A stretch of 64,000 nucleotides of DNA from Pseudomonadota bacterium (GCA_963205115.1 CAUJHV010000005.1:1-64000); one strand, 5' to 3'; positions 17,332 to 26,925 are shown, counted from the stretch's first letter. The notes: generated by a model from the sequence alone, not told the origin. Numbers and translations: made by a program.

Positions 17332-18225
17332 ATGAACCTGCACCGCCTGGACCTGGTCTCGCTGTCGCTGTTCAACGTGGTGGTGCGCACCGGCAGCATC
17401 AGCAAGGGCGCGGAAGTGGCGCGGCTGGCGGTGGGCGCGGCCAGCAAGCGCATCTCGGACCTCGAGGCCGCTGTCGGCGCCGAGCTGTTCGAACGCCACT
17501 CGCGCGGCGTCACGCTCACGCTGGCCGGCCAGGCCCTGCACCGCCACGCGCAGCGCATCCTGGCCGATGTGGACCAGCTCGCGGCGGACCTGTCGGACCA
17601 CGCGCAGGGCATCGTCGGCGTCGTGCGCCTGTGGGCCAATACCTCTGCCGTCACGCAGTTCCTGCCGCGCGATCTGGCAGGCTTTGTCGCCGCGCACCCG
17701 GGCATCCGCATCGCGATGCACGAACACGACAGCACGGATGTGGTGATGGCGGTGCTGGACGGCCGCGCGGAGCTGGGCATCTTTGCGGACCGCACGCCCA
17801 CGCACGGCCTGCAGACCCTGCCCTACCGCCGCGACCGGCTGGCCCTGGTGGTGCCGCGCGGGCACGCGCTGGCGGCGCGCGAATCGGTTTCCTTCGCGGA
17901 AGCCGCCGATCATGATTTTGTGAGTTTGGCCCAGAGCACCTCGCTGGCCCAGCGGCTGGCCAGCGAGACCCACGGCCTGGGCCGCGCGCTGCGGGTGCGC
18001 ATCCACGTGCGCAGTTTCGATGCGATGTGCCAGATGGTCGCCGCGGGCCTGGGCATCGCGGTGCTGCCGCAGGCGGCCATCGAGCCGCATCTGAAATCCA
18101 TGCCGCTGGTGCGCGTGGCGCTGGACGAACCCTGGGTGGAGCGCGAGCTGTGGATCGGCATGCGCGACCGCGCCGGCCTGCCGCGGCCGGCCCGGCTGCT
18201 GCTGGAACACCTGGTCGCGCCTTGA
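17332..18225 (+). CDS. LysR-family transcriptional regulator
   Basis: A 297-residue LysR-type regulator with an N-terminal winged helix (about residues 5-62; SISKGAEVARLAVGAASKRI in the recognition region) and an effector domain from about residue 92. It lies between thyA and a tricarboxylate-type binding-protein gene and points the same way as both. LysR genes next to tctC/CoA-transferase cassettes usually control them, though normally from the opposite strand. No clear T-N11-A repeat was found by eye in the 196 bases before the next gene. Confidence 0.9.
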   Translation: MNLHRLDLVSLSLFNVVVRTGSISKGAEVARLAVGAASKRISDLEAAVGAELFERHSRGVTLTLAGQALHRHAQRILADVDQLAADLSDHAQGIVGVVRLWANTSAVTQFLPRDLAGFVAAHPGIRIAMHEHDSTDVVMAVLDGRAELGIFADRTPTHGLQTLPYRRDRLALVVPRGHALAARESVSFAEAADHDFVSLAQSTSLAQRLASETHGLGRALRVRIHVRSFDAMCQMVAAGLGIAVLPQAAIEPHLKSMPLVRVALDEPWVERELWIGMRDRAGLPRPARLLLEHLVAP

Positions 18226-18421
18226 CGGCGCCCTCGCGCCGGTCCGCTTTCGCCAAGCGCGAAAGCAGGCCTCGCCAGACCGGCATTCCCGGCGGACGGC
18301 CGTGTCGTCAGAATCCGCTCCACCTGTCATCACCGCAGCGCCGCGCGCGGCACCGGCTCAACCACGCAGAACCCGGCCCACCGACCGGGACGCGATTTCC
18401 CCCAGACCCAGGAGACTCCTC

Positions 18422-19399
18422 ATGACCATCCACCGCCGCACCGGCCTGGCCTTGCTGCTACTGGCCAGCCTCAGCACCCACGCGCTGGCGCAGGCCGACG
18501 ACAAGTACCCCAGCAAGCCCGTGACCATCGTCGTGCCGCAGGCGCCGGGCGGCGCCAACGACGCCATCGCCCGCATCGTCGCGCAGAAGCTCACCGAATC
18601 CACCGGCCAACAGTTCCTGGTGGAAAACAAGACCGGCGCCGGCGGCAACGTCGGCATGGCTGCCGCGGCCAAGTCCAGGCCCGATGGCTACACGCTGGTG
18701 CTCACGGCCGACAGCGCCGCGGTCATCAACCCCTCGCTGTACAAGAGCACGGGCTTCGACACGCTGAAGGACTTCGAGCCCGTCGCCTCCGTGGCCACGG
18801 CCGGCTACGTGCTGGTGGCCAACAACAACTTTGCGCCCAAGAACGTGGCCGAGCTCATCACGGCGGCCAAGGCGCAGCCGGGCAAGATCGCCATCGCCTC
18901 GGCCGGCAACGGCACGCTGAACCACCTGATCGGCGAGATGCTGCAGAAGGCCGCCGGCATCGAGCTGCTGCACGTGCCCTACAAGGGCGCGTCCGCCGCG
19001 GTGACGGATCTCGTCGGCGGCCAGGTGCAGGTCTCGGTGCAGAGCCTGCCCTCGTCGATCGCCTTCATCAAGAGCGGCAAGCTCAAGGTGCTGGGCATCG
19101 TCAACCAGAAGCGCGTGGCCGCGCTGCCCGATGCGCCTACCATCGGCGAGACGATCAAGGGCTTCGGCCAGACACCGTGGTACGGCCTCTTCGCGCCGGC
19201 CGGCACGCCCAAGGCCATCGCCGACAAGCTGCAGGCCGAAGTCGCCAAGGCACTGGACAGCGCCGAGGCCAAGGACAAGCTGGCGGCCGTGGGCTGCGAG
19301 CCGTTCAAGAGCGCGCAGCCGGAATTTGCCGCGCTGGTGAAGGCCGAACTGCCGAAGTGGGCGCGCATCGTCAAGGATTCAGGCGCCACCATCGACTGA
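18422..19399 (+). CDS. Bug/TctC-type tripartite tricarboxylate transporter substrate-binding protein
   Basis: A 325-residue periplasmic binding protein. A Sec signal peptide ends near residue 24 (THALAQA). The mature part begins with the family's KYPSKPVTIVVPQAPGG and shows GAGGNVGMAAAAKSRPDGYT and HVPYKGASAAVTDLVGGQV, which are diagnostic for Bug proteins. These bind carboxylates and feed TctAB-type permeases, but no permease gene is adjacent, a common situation in Burkholderiales. AGGAG about nine bases before ATG 18422 supports the start. It leads a run of three closely spaced genes (next gene 13 bases away) encoding acyl-CoA metabolism enzymes, so the ligand is probably an organic acid entering that pathway. 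Confidence 0.93.
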   Translation: MTIHRRTGLALLLLASLSTHALAQADDKYPSKPVTIVVPQAPGGANDAIARIVAQKLTESTGQQFLVENKTGAGGNVGMAAAAKSRPDGYTLVLTADSAAVINPSLYKSTGFDTLKDFEPVASVATAGYVLVANNNFAPKNVAELITAAKAQPGKIAIASAGNGTLNHLIGEMLQKAAGIELLHVPYKGASAAVTDLVGGQVQVSVQSLPSSIAFIKSGKLKVLGIVNQKRVAALPDAPTIGETIKGFGQTPWYGLFAPAGTPKAIADKLQAEVAKALDSAEAKDKLAAVGCEPFKSAQPEFAALVKAELPKWARIVKDSGATID

Positions 19400-19412
19400 A
19401 CAGGAGCACAGC

Positions 19413-20603
19413 ATGCAGGCTCTGAACGGACTCAAGGTGGTCGAGATGGGCCAGCTGATCGCCGGCCCCTTCGCCGGCAAGACGCTGGGCGATTTTGGTG
19501 CCGACGTGATCAAGATCGAAGCGCCCGGCACGGGCGATCCGCTGCGCAACTGGCGGCTGCTGCAGGACGGCACCTCCGTGTGGTGGCAGGTGCAGTCGCG
19601 CAACAAACGTTCCATCGCACTGGATCTGCGCAAGCCCGAAGGCCAGGCCATCGCCCGCCAGCTCGTGGCCGAAGCCGACGTGCTGGTGGAGAACTTCCGC
19701 CCCGGCACGCTGGAAGCCTGGGGCATGGGCTGGGAGGCGCTGTCCGCGCTGAACCCGGGCCTGATCATGCTGCGCATCAGCGGCTATGGCCAGACGGGAC
19801 CCTACCGCGATCTGCCCGGCTTTGGCGTCGTCGGCGAGGCCATGGGTGGCCTGCGCCACCTCACGGGCGAGCCCGGGCGCGTGCCGGTGCGCTGCGGCAT
19901 CAGCATCGGCGACACGCTGGCCGCGCTGCACGGCACCATCGGTGTGCTCACGGCGCTCTATTACCGCAAGGTCAACGGCGGCAAGGGCCAGGTCATCGAC
20001 GTGGCGCTGCACGAGGCCGTGTTCAACGTGATGGAAAGCCTGATCCCCGAATACAGCGCCTTCGGCGCGGTACGCGAGCCCGCCGGCTCCGCCCTACCCG
20101 GCATCGCGCCCAGCAACGCCTACCGCTGCGGCGACGGAGGGGTCGCCCTGGTGGCCGGCAACGGCGACAGCATCTTCAAGCGCCTGATGGCCGCCATCGG
20201 CCGTGCCGACATGGCCGACGATCCGGAACTGGCCAACAACGCCGGGCGCGTGCGCCGCGTGGCCGAGATCGATGCCGCCATCGGCGCGTGGGCTGCGCAG
20301 CGGACGGTCGACGAGGTGCTGGCCGTACTGGGCGAAGCCCGCGTGCCGGCCGGCCGGGTCTACACCGCCAAGGACATCACCGAAGATCCGCACTACCGGG
20401 CGCGCGACATGATCCTGCAGCAGACCACCCGCGACGGCCACACGCTCGAAGTGCCGGGCATCGTGCCCAAGCTGATGGGCACGCCGGGCGCGGTGCGCTC
20501 GTCGGCGCCGAAGCTGGGCGACGACACCGACGCCGTGCTGCGCGAACTGGGCTTCTCCGCCGAGTCCATCTCGGCGCTGCGCACCCAGCAGGTGGTGGCG
20601 TGA
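19413..20603 (+). CDS. CaiB/BaiF (class III) CoA transferase
   Basis: A 396-residue family III CoA transferase, which moves CoA between carboxylic acids through an aspartyl-CoA thioester. The catalytic aspartate is expected at Asp167 in SIGDTLAAL. The N-terminal KVVEMGQLIAGPFAGKTLGD and the KIEAPGTGDPLRNW segment are typical. It begins 13 bases after the binding-protein gene and its TGA overlaps the ATG of the lyase gene (TGATG), so translation is probably coupled. With the lyase it could activate and then cleave a 3-hydroxy-3-methyl-type acid, but the substrate is not known. Confidence 0.93.
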   Translation: MQALNGLKVVEMGQLIAGPFAGKTLGDFGADVIKIEAPGTGDPLRNWRLLQDGTSVWWQVQSRNKRSIALDLRKPEGQAIARQLVAEADVLVENFRPGTLEAWGMGWEALSALNPGLIMLRISGYGQTGPYRDLPGFGVVGEAMGGLRHLTGEPGRVPVRCGISIGDTLAALHGTIGVLTALYYRKVNGGKGQVIDVALHEAVFNVMESLIPEYSAFGAVREPAGSALPGIAPSNAYRCGDGGVALVAGNGDSIFKRLMAAIGRADMADDPELANNAGRVRRVAEIDAAIGAWAAQRTVDEVLAVLGEARVPAGRVYTAKDITEDPHYRARDMILQQTTRDGHTLEVPGIVPKLMGTPGAVRSSAPKLGDDTDAVLRELGFSAESISALRTQQVVA

Positions 20604-21577
20604 TGTCGAACGTTTGGCAAGGCGATGGCCGCCGCGTGCACCTGCAGGAAGTCGGCACGCGCGACGGGCTGCAGGTCGAGGAGCGTTTTGTTCCCACCGA
20701 AGACAAGATCGCGCTGGTCAACCTGCTGTCGACCGCGGGCCTGGCCAAGATCGAGGTCACGTCCTTCGTCAGCCCCAAGGCCATCCCGCAACTGCGTGAT
20801 GCCGAGATCGTGCTGCGCGAGATCCAGCGCCGGCCTGGCACCGTCTACACGGCGCTGGTGCCCAATGTGCGCGGCGCCGAGCGCGCCCTCGAATCCAAGG
20901 CCGACGAGCTGAACCTCGTGATGTCCGCCAGCGAGACGCACAACCTGAGCAACCTGCGCATGAGCCGTGAGCAGTCCTTTGCCGGGCTGTCCGCGGTCGC
21001 GAAGCTCGCACGCGCGGCCGGCGTGCCGATCAACGTCTCGTTGTCCTGCAGCTTCGGCTGTCCGATGGAAGGCGACGTGGCTGAAGGCACGGTGCTCGAC
21101 TGGTGCGCGCGCATGGTCGACGAACTCGGCACGCACGGCATCACCTTGTGCGACACCACCGGCATGGCCTACCCCACGCAGGTGGCCGCGCTGGTGACGG
21201 CCTTTCGCGCGCGCTGGCCGCAGCTCGAGCTGACGCTGCATTTCCACAACACCCGCGGCATGGGTCTGGCCAATGTGATGGCCGGCCTGGACGCGGGCGC
21301 CGTGCGCTTTGATGCGTCCTTCGGCGGCATCGGCGGCTGCCCCTACGCACCCGGCGCGACGGGCAATGTCTGCACCGAGGACATCGCCCACGCCCTGGCG
21401 CTGATGGGCTACGACACCGGCGTGGACCTGCCGCTGCTGCTGCAGGCCAGCCGGCGCCTGCCCGCGCTGATCGGCCACGACATCCCCAGCCAGATCGTCA
21501 AGGCGGGCCGCCGGCTGGACCTGCATCCGGTGCCGGCGGATGTCGACGAGGCGCGCCGGCGCACGGCACCCGGCTGA
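20603..21577 (+). CDS. Hydroxymethylglutaryl-CoA lyase family protein
   Basis: A 324-residue TIM-barrel lyase of the HMG-CoA lyase family, which splits 3-hydroxy-3-methylglutaryl-CoA or similar acyl-CoAs into acetyl-CoA and a keto acid. The active-site elements are present: GTRDGLQVE (Arg-Asp), HFHNTRG (metal-binding His pair) and GGIGGCPYAPGATGN (catalytic Cys of the family signature). The start overlaps the stop of the CoA-transferase gene. Related enzymes cleave other substrates such as citramalyl- or isopropylmalyl-type CoAs, so the exact substrate is open. Confidence 0.92.
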   Translation: MSNVWQGDGRRVHLQEVGTRDGLQVEERFVPTEDKIALVNLLSTAGLAKIEVTSFVSPKAIPQLRDAEIVLREIQRRPGTVYTALVPNVRGAERALESKADELNLVMSASETHNLSNLRMSREQSFAGLSAVAKLARAAGVPINVSLSCSFGCPMEGDVAEGTVLDWCARMVDELGTHGITLCDTTGMAYPTQVAALVTAFRARWPQLELTLHFHNTRGMGLANVMAGLDAGAVRFDASFGGIGGCPYAPGATGNVCTEDIAHALALMGYDTGVDLPLLLQASRRLPALIGHDIPSQIVKAGRRLDLHPVPADVDEARRRTAPG

Positions 21578-21715
21578 GGGTAGGGGGCGGCGCGCCACGG
21601 AGCGGCCGCGCCCCTGTGGACAAGGCGCGCACCACGCGGAATCGCCGGCGCGCGCAGGCACGCGTGCCGGATTCGGCCACAATCGCGCCCGATCCGTTCC
21701 ACCGCGCACGCACCG

Positions 21716-22207
21716 ATGCTTTCGCTCATCGCCGCCGTGGCCCGCAATGGCGCCATCGGCAACAACAACGACCTCGTGTTCCGCGACCCGGTGGACCAGA
21801 AGCACTTTCGTGCCGTCACGATGGGTTGTCCGGTCATCATGGGCCGCAAGACCTGGGAATCGCTGCCCGAGCGATTCCGGCCCCTGCCCGGGCGGCGCAA
21901 TGTGGTCGTCTCGCGGCAGCCAACCCTCAACGTCAGCGGCGCGGAGCTTGCCAACAGTCTCGATGCCGCGCTGGCCGCCACGGCCGATGCCTCGCAGGTC
22001 TTCGTGATCGGCGGCGGCGCGCTCTACGCCGAGGCCTTGCCGCGTGCCGACCGCCTGGTGCTGACCGAGGTGGACGCCGTGCTGGAGGGCAACACCTTCT
22101 TCCCGTTCTGGGACCGCACGGCCTTCCGTGAAGTCTCGCGGGAGGCGCACCTCGCGGCAGACGGCACACCCTTCGCGTTCGTGACCTACGATCGCCGCCG
22201 GGCTTGA
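21716..22207 (+). CDS. folA: Dihydrofolate reductase
   Basis: A 163-residue NADPH-dependent reductase that regenerates tetrahydrofolate after ThyA. Key features are AVARNGAIGNNNDL near the N-terminus, the acidic catalytic residue in the DPVDQKHF helix, GRKTWESLP (NADPH site) and FVIGGGALYAEAL near residue 100. The usual LPW of the first loop is changed to LVF, a mild departure that may affect inhibitor binding. In many related genomes folA follows thyA directly; here four genes separate them. There is 138 bases of upstream space in which a promoter would be expected. Confidence 0.96.
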   Translation: MLSLIAAVARNGAIGNNNDLVFRDPVDQKHFRAVTMGCPVIMGRKTWESLPERFRPLPGRRNVVVSRQPTLNVSGAELANSLDAALAATADASQVFVIGGGALYAEALPRADRLVLTEVDAVLEGNTFFPFWDRTAFREVSREAHLAADGTPFAFVTYDRRRA

Positions 22208-22282
22208 CCCGCGCCAGCGGCGCCCATCCGCCTGGCGAGTCGCCACCGACAACCTTCACCTCGCACACAGGAGAACCACCCG

Positions 22283-22861
22283 ATGTCAGGACACGGTTTT
22301 CACGTCCACGGCCCGCACGACCACGAAATCGAGCATGCGGCACAGCATGCCGACAAGGATTCCTTCGCCGGCATGATCGCGGTGGCCACCGCCATCCTGG
22401 CGACGATCGGCGCGCTGTTCTCGTACATGGGCGGCGCCACGCAGGCCAATGCGGGCCTGTACAAGAACAACGCGGCCATCAAGAAGACCGAAGCCTCGAA
22501 CCAGTGGAACTACTACCAGGCCAAGAGCAGCAAGCAGAACCTGGCCGAACTGGCCGCGGTGATCGTGGCCGAAGACAAGCGCGAGGCCTACGGCAAGGAG
22601 ATCGAGCGCTACAAGGCCGAGAAGGCCGAGATCAAGCTCGCGGCCGACAAGCTCGAGGCCGAATCCAAGGAATGGGACAAGCAGTCCGACGCGCAGATGC
22701 ACCTGCACCACCGCTGGGCGCAGGCGACCACGGCGCTGCAGATCTCCATCGCGCTGGCGGCCATCGCGCTGCTGACGCGTCGCAAGTGGCTCGAATGGGG
22801 TTGCTTCGGCGTGGCCAGCATCGGCATCGCGCTGGGCGGCGCCGCCATGCTGCACATCTGA
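22283..22861 (+). CDS. DUF4337 family membrane protein
   Basis: A 192-residue DUF4337 protein. The His-rich N-terminus (HGFHVHGPHDHEIEHAAQH) is followed by a membrane segment (~30-50), a long charged helix (~75-135, KAEKAEIKLAADKLEAESK) likely forming a coiled coil, and two more membrane segments (~150-190). The family has no assigned function. The His-rich start could bind metal, but nothing else supports that. AGGAG at 22270-22274 supports the start. Confidence 0.85.
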   Translation: MSGHGFHVHGPHDHEIEHAAQHADKDSFAGMIAVATAILATIGALFSYMGGATQANAGLYKNNAAIKKTEASNQWNYYQAKSSKQNLAELAAVIVAEDKREAYGKEIERYKAEKAEIKLAADKLEAESKEWDKQSDAQMHLHHRWAQATTALQISIALAAIALLTRRKWLEWGCFGVASIGIALGGAAMLHI

Positions 22862-22916
22862 ACCCGAGCGAGCCGGCAGCCCACGGCTCTTCGATCACAT
22901 CAACGGAACCCCCACC

Positions 22917-24014
22917 ATGCCCGCACCCTTTCGCGCCGACCAGGTCGGCAGCCTCCTGCGTCCGGCCGATCTGGCGGCCACGCGCACGCAGTTCAAGCAG
23001 GGCCAGGTCGACGCCGCCACGTTGAAGGCCGCCGAAGACGCCGCCATCACCGAGGCCGTGCGGCAGCAGGAAGCCCTGGGCCTGCAGAGCATCACCGACG
23101 GCGAATTCCGCCGCGACTGGTGGCATCTCGATTTCCTGGGCCAGCTCGACGGCGTGACGCTCAAGCAGAACGACGGCCCGAAGTTCCAGATCGCCGGCCA
23201 GTCGGAGCAGCCGCCCATCGCCAACGTCACCGGCAAGGTCTCGTGCAGCCGACCCATCATGGCCGACCACTTCGCGTTCCTGAAGTCGGTCACCACGCGC
23301 ACGCCGAAGATGACGATCCCCTCGCCATCGATGCTGCACCTGCGCGGCGGACGCGCAGCGATCTCGCGCGAGGCCTATCCGGATCTCGACACCTTCTGGT
23401 CCGACGTGGCCGGCGCCTACCGCCAGGCCATCGCGCACCTGTACGCCGCAGGCTGCCGCTACCTGCAGCTGGACGACATCACCTTCGCCTACCTGTGCGA
23501 CCCGAAGATCCAGGCCAATTGCCGAGCCAATGGCGACGACCCCGCCCTGCTGCCGCGCACCTACGCGCAGGTGATCAACGAGGCCCTGCGCGACAAGCCC
23601 GCCGACCTGCGCGTGACCATCCACACCTGCCGCGGGAACTTCAAGAGCGCGTGGGTGGCCGAAGGTGGCTACGACCCCGTCGTCGAGGCCATGTTCTCGA
23701 CGAACGTCGACGGCTACTTCATGGAGTTCGACAGTGTGCGCTCGGGCGGCTTCGAGCCGCTGCGTGTGCTGCCCGCGGGCAAGAAGATCGTGCTGGGCCT
23801 GGTCACGACCAAGCTGGGCGAGCTGGAAAGCGCCGACGCGCTGAAGCGCCGCATCGAAGAAGCCGCGCGCCACGTGCCGCTGGACCGCCTGTGCCTGTCG
23901 CCGCAATGCGGCTTCTCCAGCACGCACCACGGCAATGCGCTGTCGCAGCAGGACCAGTGGGCCAAGCTGGCGCGCGTGGTCGAAGTGGCGCGGGACGTGT
24001 GGGGCGACGCCTGA
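22917..24014 (+). CDS. MetE-like (cobalamin-independent methionine synthase family) protein
   Basis: A 365-residue protein related to the C-terminal catalytic half of MetE and to the UroD/MetE-like YxjG/YxjH proteins of Bacillus. It starts with the typical FRADQVGSLLRP and carries a possible zinc site: His-Thr-Cys in IHTCRGN (about residue 238) and Cys in LSPQCGF (about 330). Full-length MetE (~750 aa) has an additional N-terminal half that is absent here. Such short homologues can transfer methyl groups to homocysteine from other donors; which donor is used here is not visible. It is followed 32 bases later by gamma-glutamyltransferase, so the pair may be one unit linked to sulfur amino acids. 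Confidence 0.88.
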   Translation: MPAPFRADQVGSLLRPADLAATRTQFKQGQVDAATLKAAEDAAITEAVRQQEALGLQSITDGEFRRDWWHLDFLGQLDGVTLKQNDGPKFQIAGQSEQPPIANVTGKVSCSRPIMADHFAFLKSVTTRTPKMTIPSPSMLHLRGGRAAISREAYPDLDTFWSDVAGAYRQAIAHLYAAGCRYLQLDDITFAYLCDPKIQANCRANGDDPALLPRTYAQVINEALRDKPADLRVTIHTCRGNFKSAWVAEGGYDPVVEAMFSTNVDGYFMEFDSVRSGGFEPLRVLPAGKKIVLGLVTTKLGELESADALKRRIEEAARHVPLDRLCLSPQCGFSSTHHGNALSQQDQWAKLARVVEVARDVWGDA

Positions 24015-24046
24015 GGGTGGCCCATGCGCCGGCGAGCGGAATCGAC

Positions 24047-25909
24047 ATGCCGGTCCTGATCGAACCTGCACGACCCGACGCTGACGCCGGGCGTGCCCAT
24101 CGCACACGCGGGCAGTTCGCCCGCTGGTGTGCGCCGGCACTGGCGGTGCTGCTCGCCGCCTGCGCACAGCAGTCCGGCCCGTCGGGTGCGCCCGCGCTGC
24201 CGACCCTGCCCGAATCCGCCACCGGGCTCACCGCCCAGGCGCTGGTCCACGCGCAGCGGCAGATGGTGGCCACCGCCCACCCGCTGGCCAGCGAGGCGGC
24301 ACTGCAGATGCTGCGCGAGGGTGGCAGCGCGGTGGACGCCACGATCGCCGCGCAGATGATGTTGACGCTGGTGGAGCCGCAATCCAGCGGCATCGGCGGC
24401 GGCGCCTTCCTCATGCATGCCGACGGCAGCCAGGTCCAGGCCTGGGATGGCCGCGAGACAGCACCGGCTGCGGCCGACGAGAACCTGCTGCTGGCGCCTG
24501 ACGGCCAGGTCGTGCCCTTCTGGACGGCCGTGGCCGGCGGTCGCGCGGTGGGCGTGCCCGGTGTGCTGCGCATGCTCGAAGCCGCGCACCGCGCGCATGG
24601 CCGGCTGCCGTGGGCACGCCTGTTCGAACCCGCGATCCGCGCCGCCAGCGAAGGCTTTGCGGTCAGCCCGCGGCTGCACCGCCTGCTGCAAGGCGCGCGC
24701 GCGCCACGTCAGGACACGCAGGCACGCGCCTATTTCTTCGACGCCACGGGCCAGCCCTGGGCGGTCGGCCACAGGCTGCGCAACCCGGCCCTGGCCGAGA
24801 TCCTGCGCCGCATCGCCCGCGACGGCGCGGACGCGCTGCACCGCGGACCGATCGCCGCAGACATCGTGGCGCGTGTGCGCGGCCACGCCACGAACCCGGG
24901 ACGCATGGAACTGGCCGACCTCGCCGGCTACACGCCCTTGCGCCGTGAGCCGCTGTGTGCGGTGTGGCGCATCAACTGGCGCGTTTGTGGCATGCCGCCG
25001 CCCTCGTCGGGGCAGCTGGCGGTGATGCAGATCCTGGGCATCCTCGAGCAGCTGTCGGCGCCCGCTGCGCCGTTGGTCGACGGCCGCCCCTCGCCCACCT
25101 GGCTGCACGACTTTACGGAAGCCGGCCGGCTGGCCTATGCGGACCGCGCGCTCTACGTGGCCGACCCCGAGTTCGTGGAAGCACCGGCCGGCCGCTGGGA
25201 TTCGCTGCTGGACGCGGGCTACCTGCGCACCCGCGCGGCAATGATCGGCCCGCGCAGCATGGGCCGGGCGCAGGCCGGCCGCCCGGACGGCTGGGTCTCG
25301 CCGTACGCGCCGCAGCCCGATCGCACCGAAAACGGCACCAGCCACCTGAGCATCGTCGACGCCCAGGGCCGCGCCGTGGCCATGACCACGTCCATCGAAG
25401 CCGGCTTCGGCTCGGGGCTGATGAGCGACGGCGGCACGGGCCTGCCCGGCGGCTTCCTGCTCAACAACGAGCTCACCGACTTCTCGGCCCGTCCGCGCGA
25501 TGCGAGCGGACGGCCGGTTGCCAACCGCGTGCAACTGGGCAAACGCCCGCGCTCGAGCATGAGCCCCACGCTGGTCTTCGATGCGCGCAGCGGCGCGCTG
25601 GTGGCCAGCCTGGGCTCGCCGCTGGGTGCCGCGATCCCGCTTTTTGTCGCGCAGACGCTGGTGGGCCTCTACGCCTGGGGCCTGGACCCGCAGGCAGCCG
25701 TCGCCCTGCCACATGCCGTCACGTTCAACGGGCCAACCGTGCTCGAAGCCAGTGCATTCCCGCCCGCCACCCGGCAGGCACTGGTCGCGCGCGGACATGC
25801 GGTGCACGAGAGCGAACTGGCCAGCGGCCTGCAGGTCATCGTGCGCACGCCGCGAGGCTGGGCCGGTGCCGCTGACCCACGACGCGAGGGCCGGGTCCTG
25901 GGCGACTGA
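24047..25909 (+). CDS. ggt: Gamma-glutamyltransferase (lipoprotein-type signal)
   Basis: A 620-residue Ntn-hydrolase that removes or transfers the gamma-glutamyl group of glutathione in the periplasm. An N-terminal hydrophobic stretch ends in a lipobox-like VLLAAC (about residue 40). The proenzyme is expected to cut itself before Thr431 in NGTSHLSIVD, giving large and small subunits; the second residue of the usual TTH is Ser here. The SMSP segment (KRPRSSMSPTLV) and GSPLGAAIP oxyanion loop are present. ATG 24047 gives a normal-length signal region; the same frame is open further upstream across the MetE-like gene but has no coding signal there. Confidence 0.92.
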   Translation: MPVLIEPARPDADAGRAHRTRGQFARWCAPALAVLLAACAQQSGPSGAPALPTLPESATGLTAQALVHAQRQMVATAHPLASEAALQMLREGGSAVDATIAAQMMLTLVEPQSSGIGGGAFLMHADGSQVQAWDGRETAPAAADENLLLAPDGQVVPFWTAVAGGRAVGVPGVLRMLEAAHRAHGRLPWARLFEPAIRAASEGFAVSPRLHRLLQGARAPRQDTQARAYFFDATGQPWAVGHRLRNPALAEILRRIARDGADALHRGPIAADIVARVRGHATNPGRMELADLAGYTPLRREPLCAVWRINWRVCGMPPPSSGQLAVMQILGILEQLSAPAAPLVDGRPSPTWLHDFTEAGRLAYADRALYVADPEFVEAPAGRWDSLLDAGYLRTRAAMIGPRSMGRAQAGRPDGWVSPYAPQPDRTENGTSHLSIVDAQGRAVAMTTSIEAGFGSGLMSDGGTGLPGGFLLNNELTDFSARPRDASGRPVANRVQLGKRPRSSMSPTLVFDARSGALVASLGSPLGAAIPLFVAQTLVGLYAWGLDPQAAVALPHAVTFNGPTVLEASAFPPATRQALVARGHAVHESELASGLQVIVRTPRGWAGAADPRREGRVLGD

Positions 25910-25917
25910 ACCAGAGC

Positions 25918-25933
25918 ACCCGGCCCGGGTTTT
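25918..25933 (+). terminator. Weak candidate terminator after ggt
   Basis: ACCCG-GCC-CGGGT followed by TTT, nine bases after the ggt stop codon. The stem is only five base pairs and the T-run short, so efficiency would be low. It fits the position where a terminator is expected. Confidence 0.35.
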
Positions 25934-26113
25934 GCATCCCGGCCGTGGTGCGGCGCACAATTCGTGCATGCCGTGCCTGCGCCACCCCTTCGCACCGACA
26001 CGACCCGCGACACGACAGGCGCGCATGAGCCCGCGGGGCCGGCCCAAGGACGAATACCGGAGGGCGCAGCCCGAAGGTACACCCGTGAGCACGAGCCGCA
26101 CGAGAGCACGCCG

Positions 26114-26857
26114 GTGAGCACACGATCGACCCTGCCGCCCGTGCTGGACGAGTTGCCGCTGGACGCCATGCGCCGCGTGCAGCTGCTCGAAGGCCTGCCG
26201 CGCGAGGTGCTGCTGGACGTGGCCGCCGATTGCCGCTTCAAGCGCTACCGCGCACGGCAGACCGTGATCGACCGTGACGACGTGGACCGCGACTGCTACC
26301 TCATCCTGGCCGGCCGGCTGCGCGTGATCGCCTGGTCGCCCGGCGGACGCGAAGTGAGTTTTCGCGACGCGGGCGCGGGCGAGACCATCGGCGAACTCGC
26401 GGCCATCGACGGTCGACCGCGCTCGGCCAGCGTCGTGGCATTGACTGAAACGTTGGTGGCCCGCCTCGGGCCCGAGGCCTTCGCCAGCCTGCTGCGGCGC
26501 CACTGGCCGATCTGCGAGCGCCTGCTCAAACGCCTGGCGGCCTCGGCGCGCGACCTGACGGCCCGCGTGTACGAGCTGAGCACGCTGGGTGTGCAGCAGC
26601 GCCTGTGTGCCGAGCTGCTGCGCCTGGGCCTGGCCTGCCAGGCACGCGACGGCGCGCACGAGCCCAGCGCGCGCCTGGCGCCGCCACCCAGCCACAGCGA
26701 ACTGGCCGCACGCATCGGCACCGTGCGCGAGCAGGTCACACGCGAGCTCGGCGAACTCGAGCGCCTGGGCCTGGTGCAGCGCGGCGAGGCCGCTCTGGCC
26801 CTGCCAGACCTGCACCGGCTGGCCGAGCACATCGACGGCACGCACGCCGGCGTCTGA
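26114..26857 (+). CDS. Crp/Fnr-family transcriptional regulator
   Basis: A ~247-residue Crp/Fnr protein. The cyclic-nucleotide-binding-type beta-roll covers about residues 20-140 (LILAGRLRVIAWSPGGREVSF and GETIGELAAIDGRPRSASV, each shown in part). A C-terminal helix-turn-helix follows (HSELAARIGTVREQVTREL). The Fnr-type N-terminal cysteines for an iron-sulfur cluster are absent, so the input signal is probably a nucleotide or other small ligand. The start is uncertain: I use GTG 26114, while the frame opens at GTG 25964 with a Pro/Thr-rich segment that does not resemble the family. The BTAD-type regulator gene follows 196 bases later. Confidence 0.85.
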   Translation: MSTRSTLPPVLDELPLDAMRRVQLLEGLPREVLLDVAADCRFKRYRARQTVIDRDDVDRDCYLILAGRLRVIAWSPGGREVSFRDAGAGETIGELAAIDGRPRSASVVALTETLVARLGPEAFASLLRRHWPICERLLKRLAASARDLTARVYELSTLGVQQRLCAELLRLGLACQARDGAHEPSARLAPPPSHSELAARIGTVREQVTRELGELERLGLVQRGEAALALPDLHRLAEHIDGTHAGV

Positions 26858-26925
26858 ACGCCCCGGGCCCGGCCGCGCCCCTCGCCTCGCGCCGTCCTGC
26901 GGAAACATCTTGCAACACCATGGCG

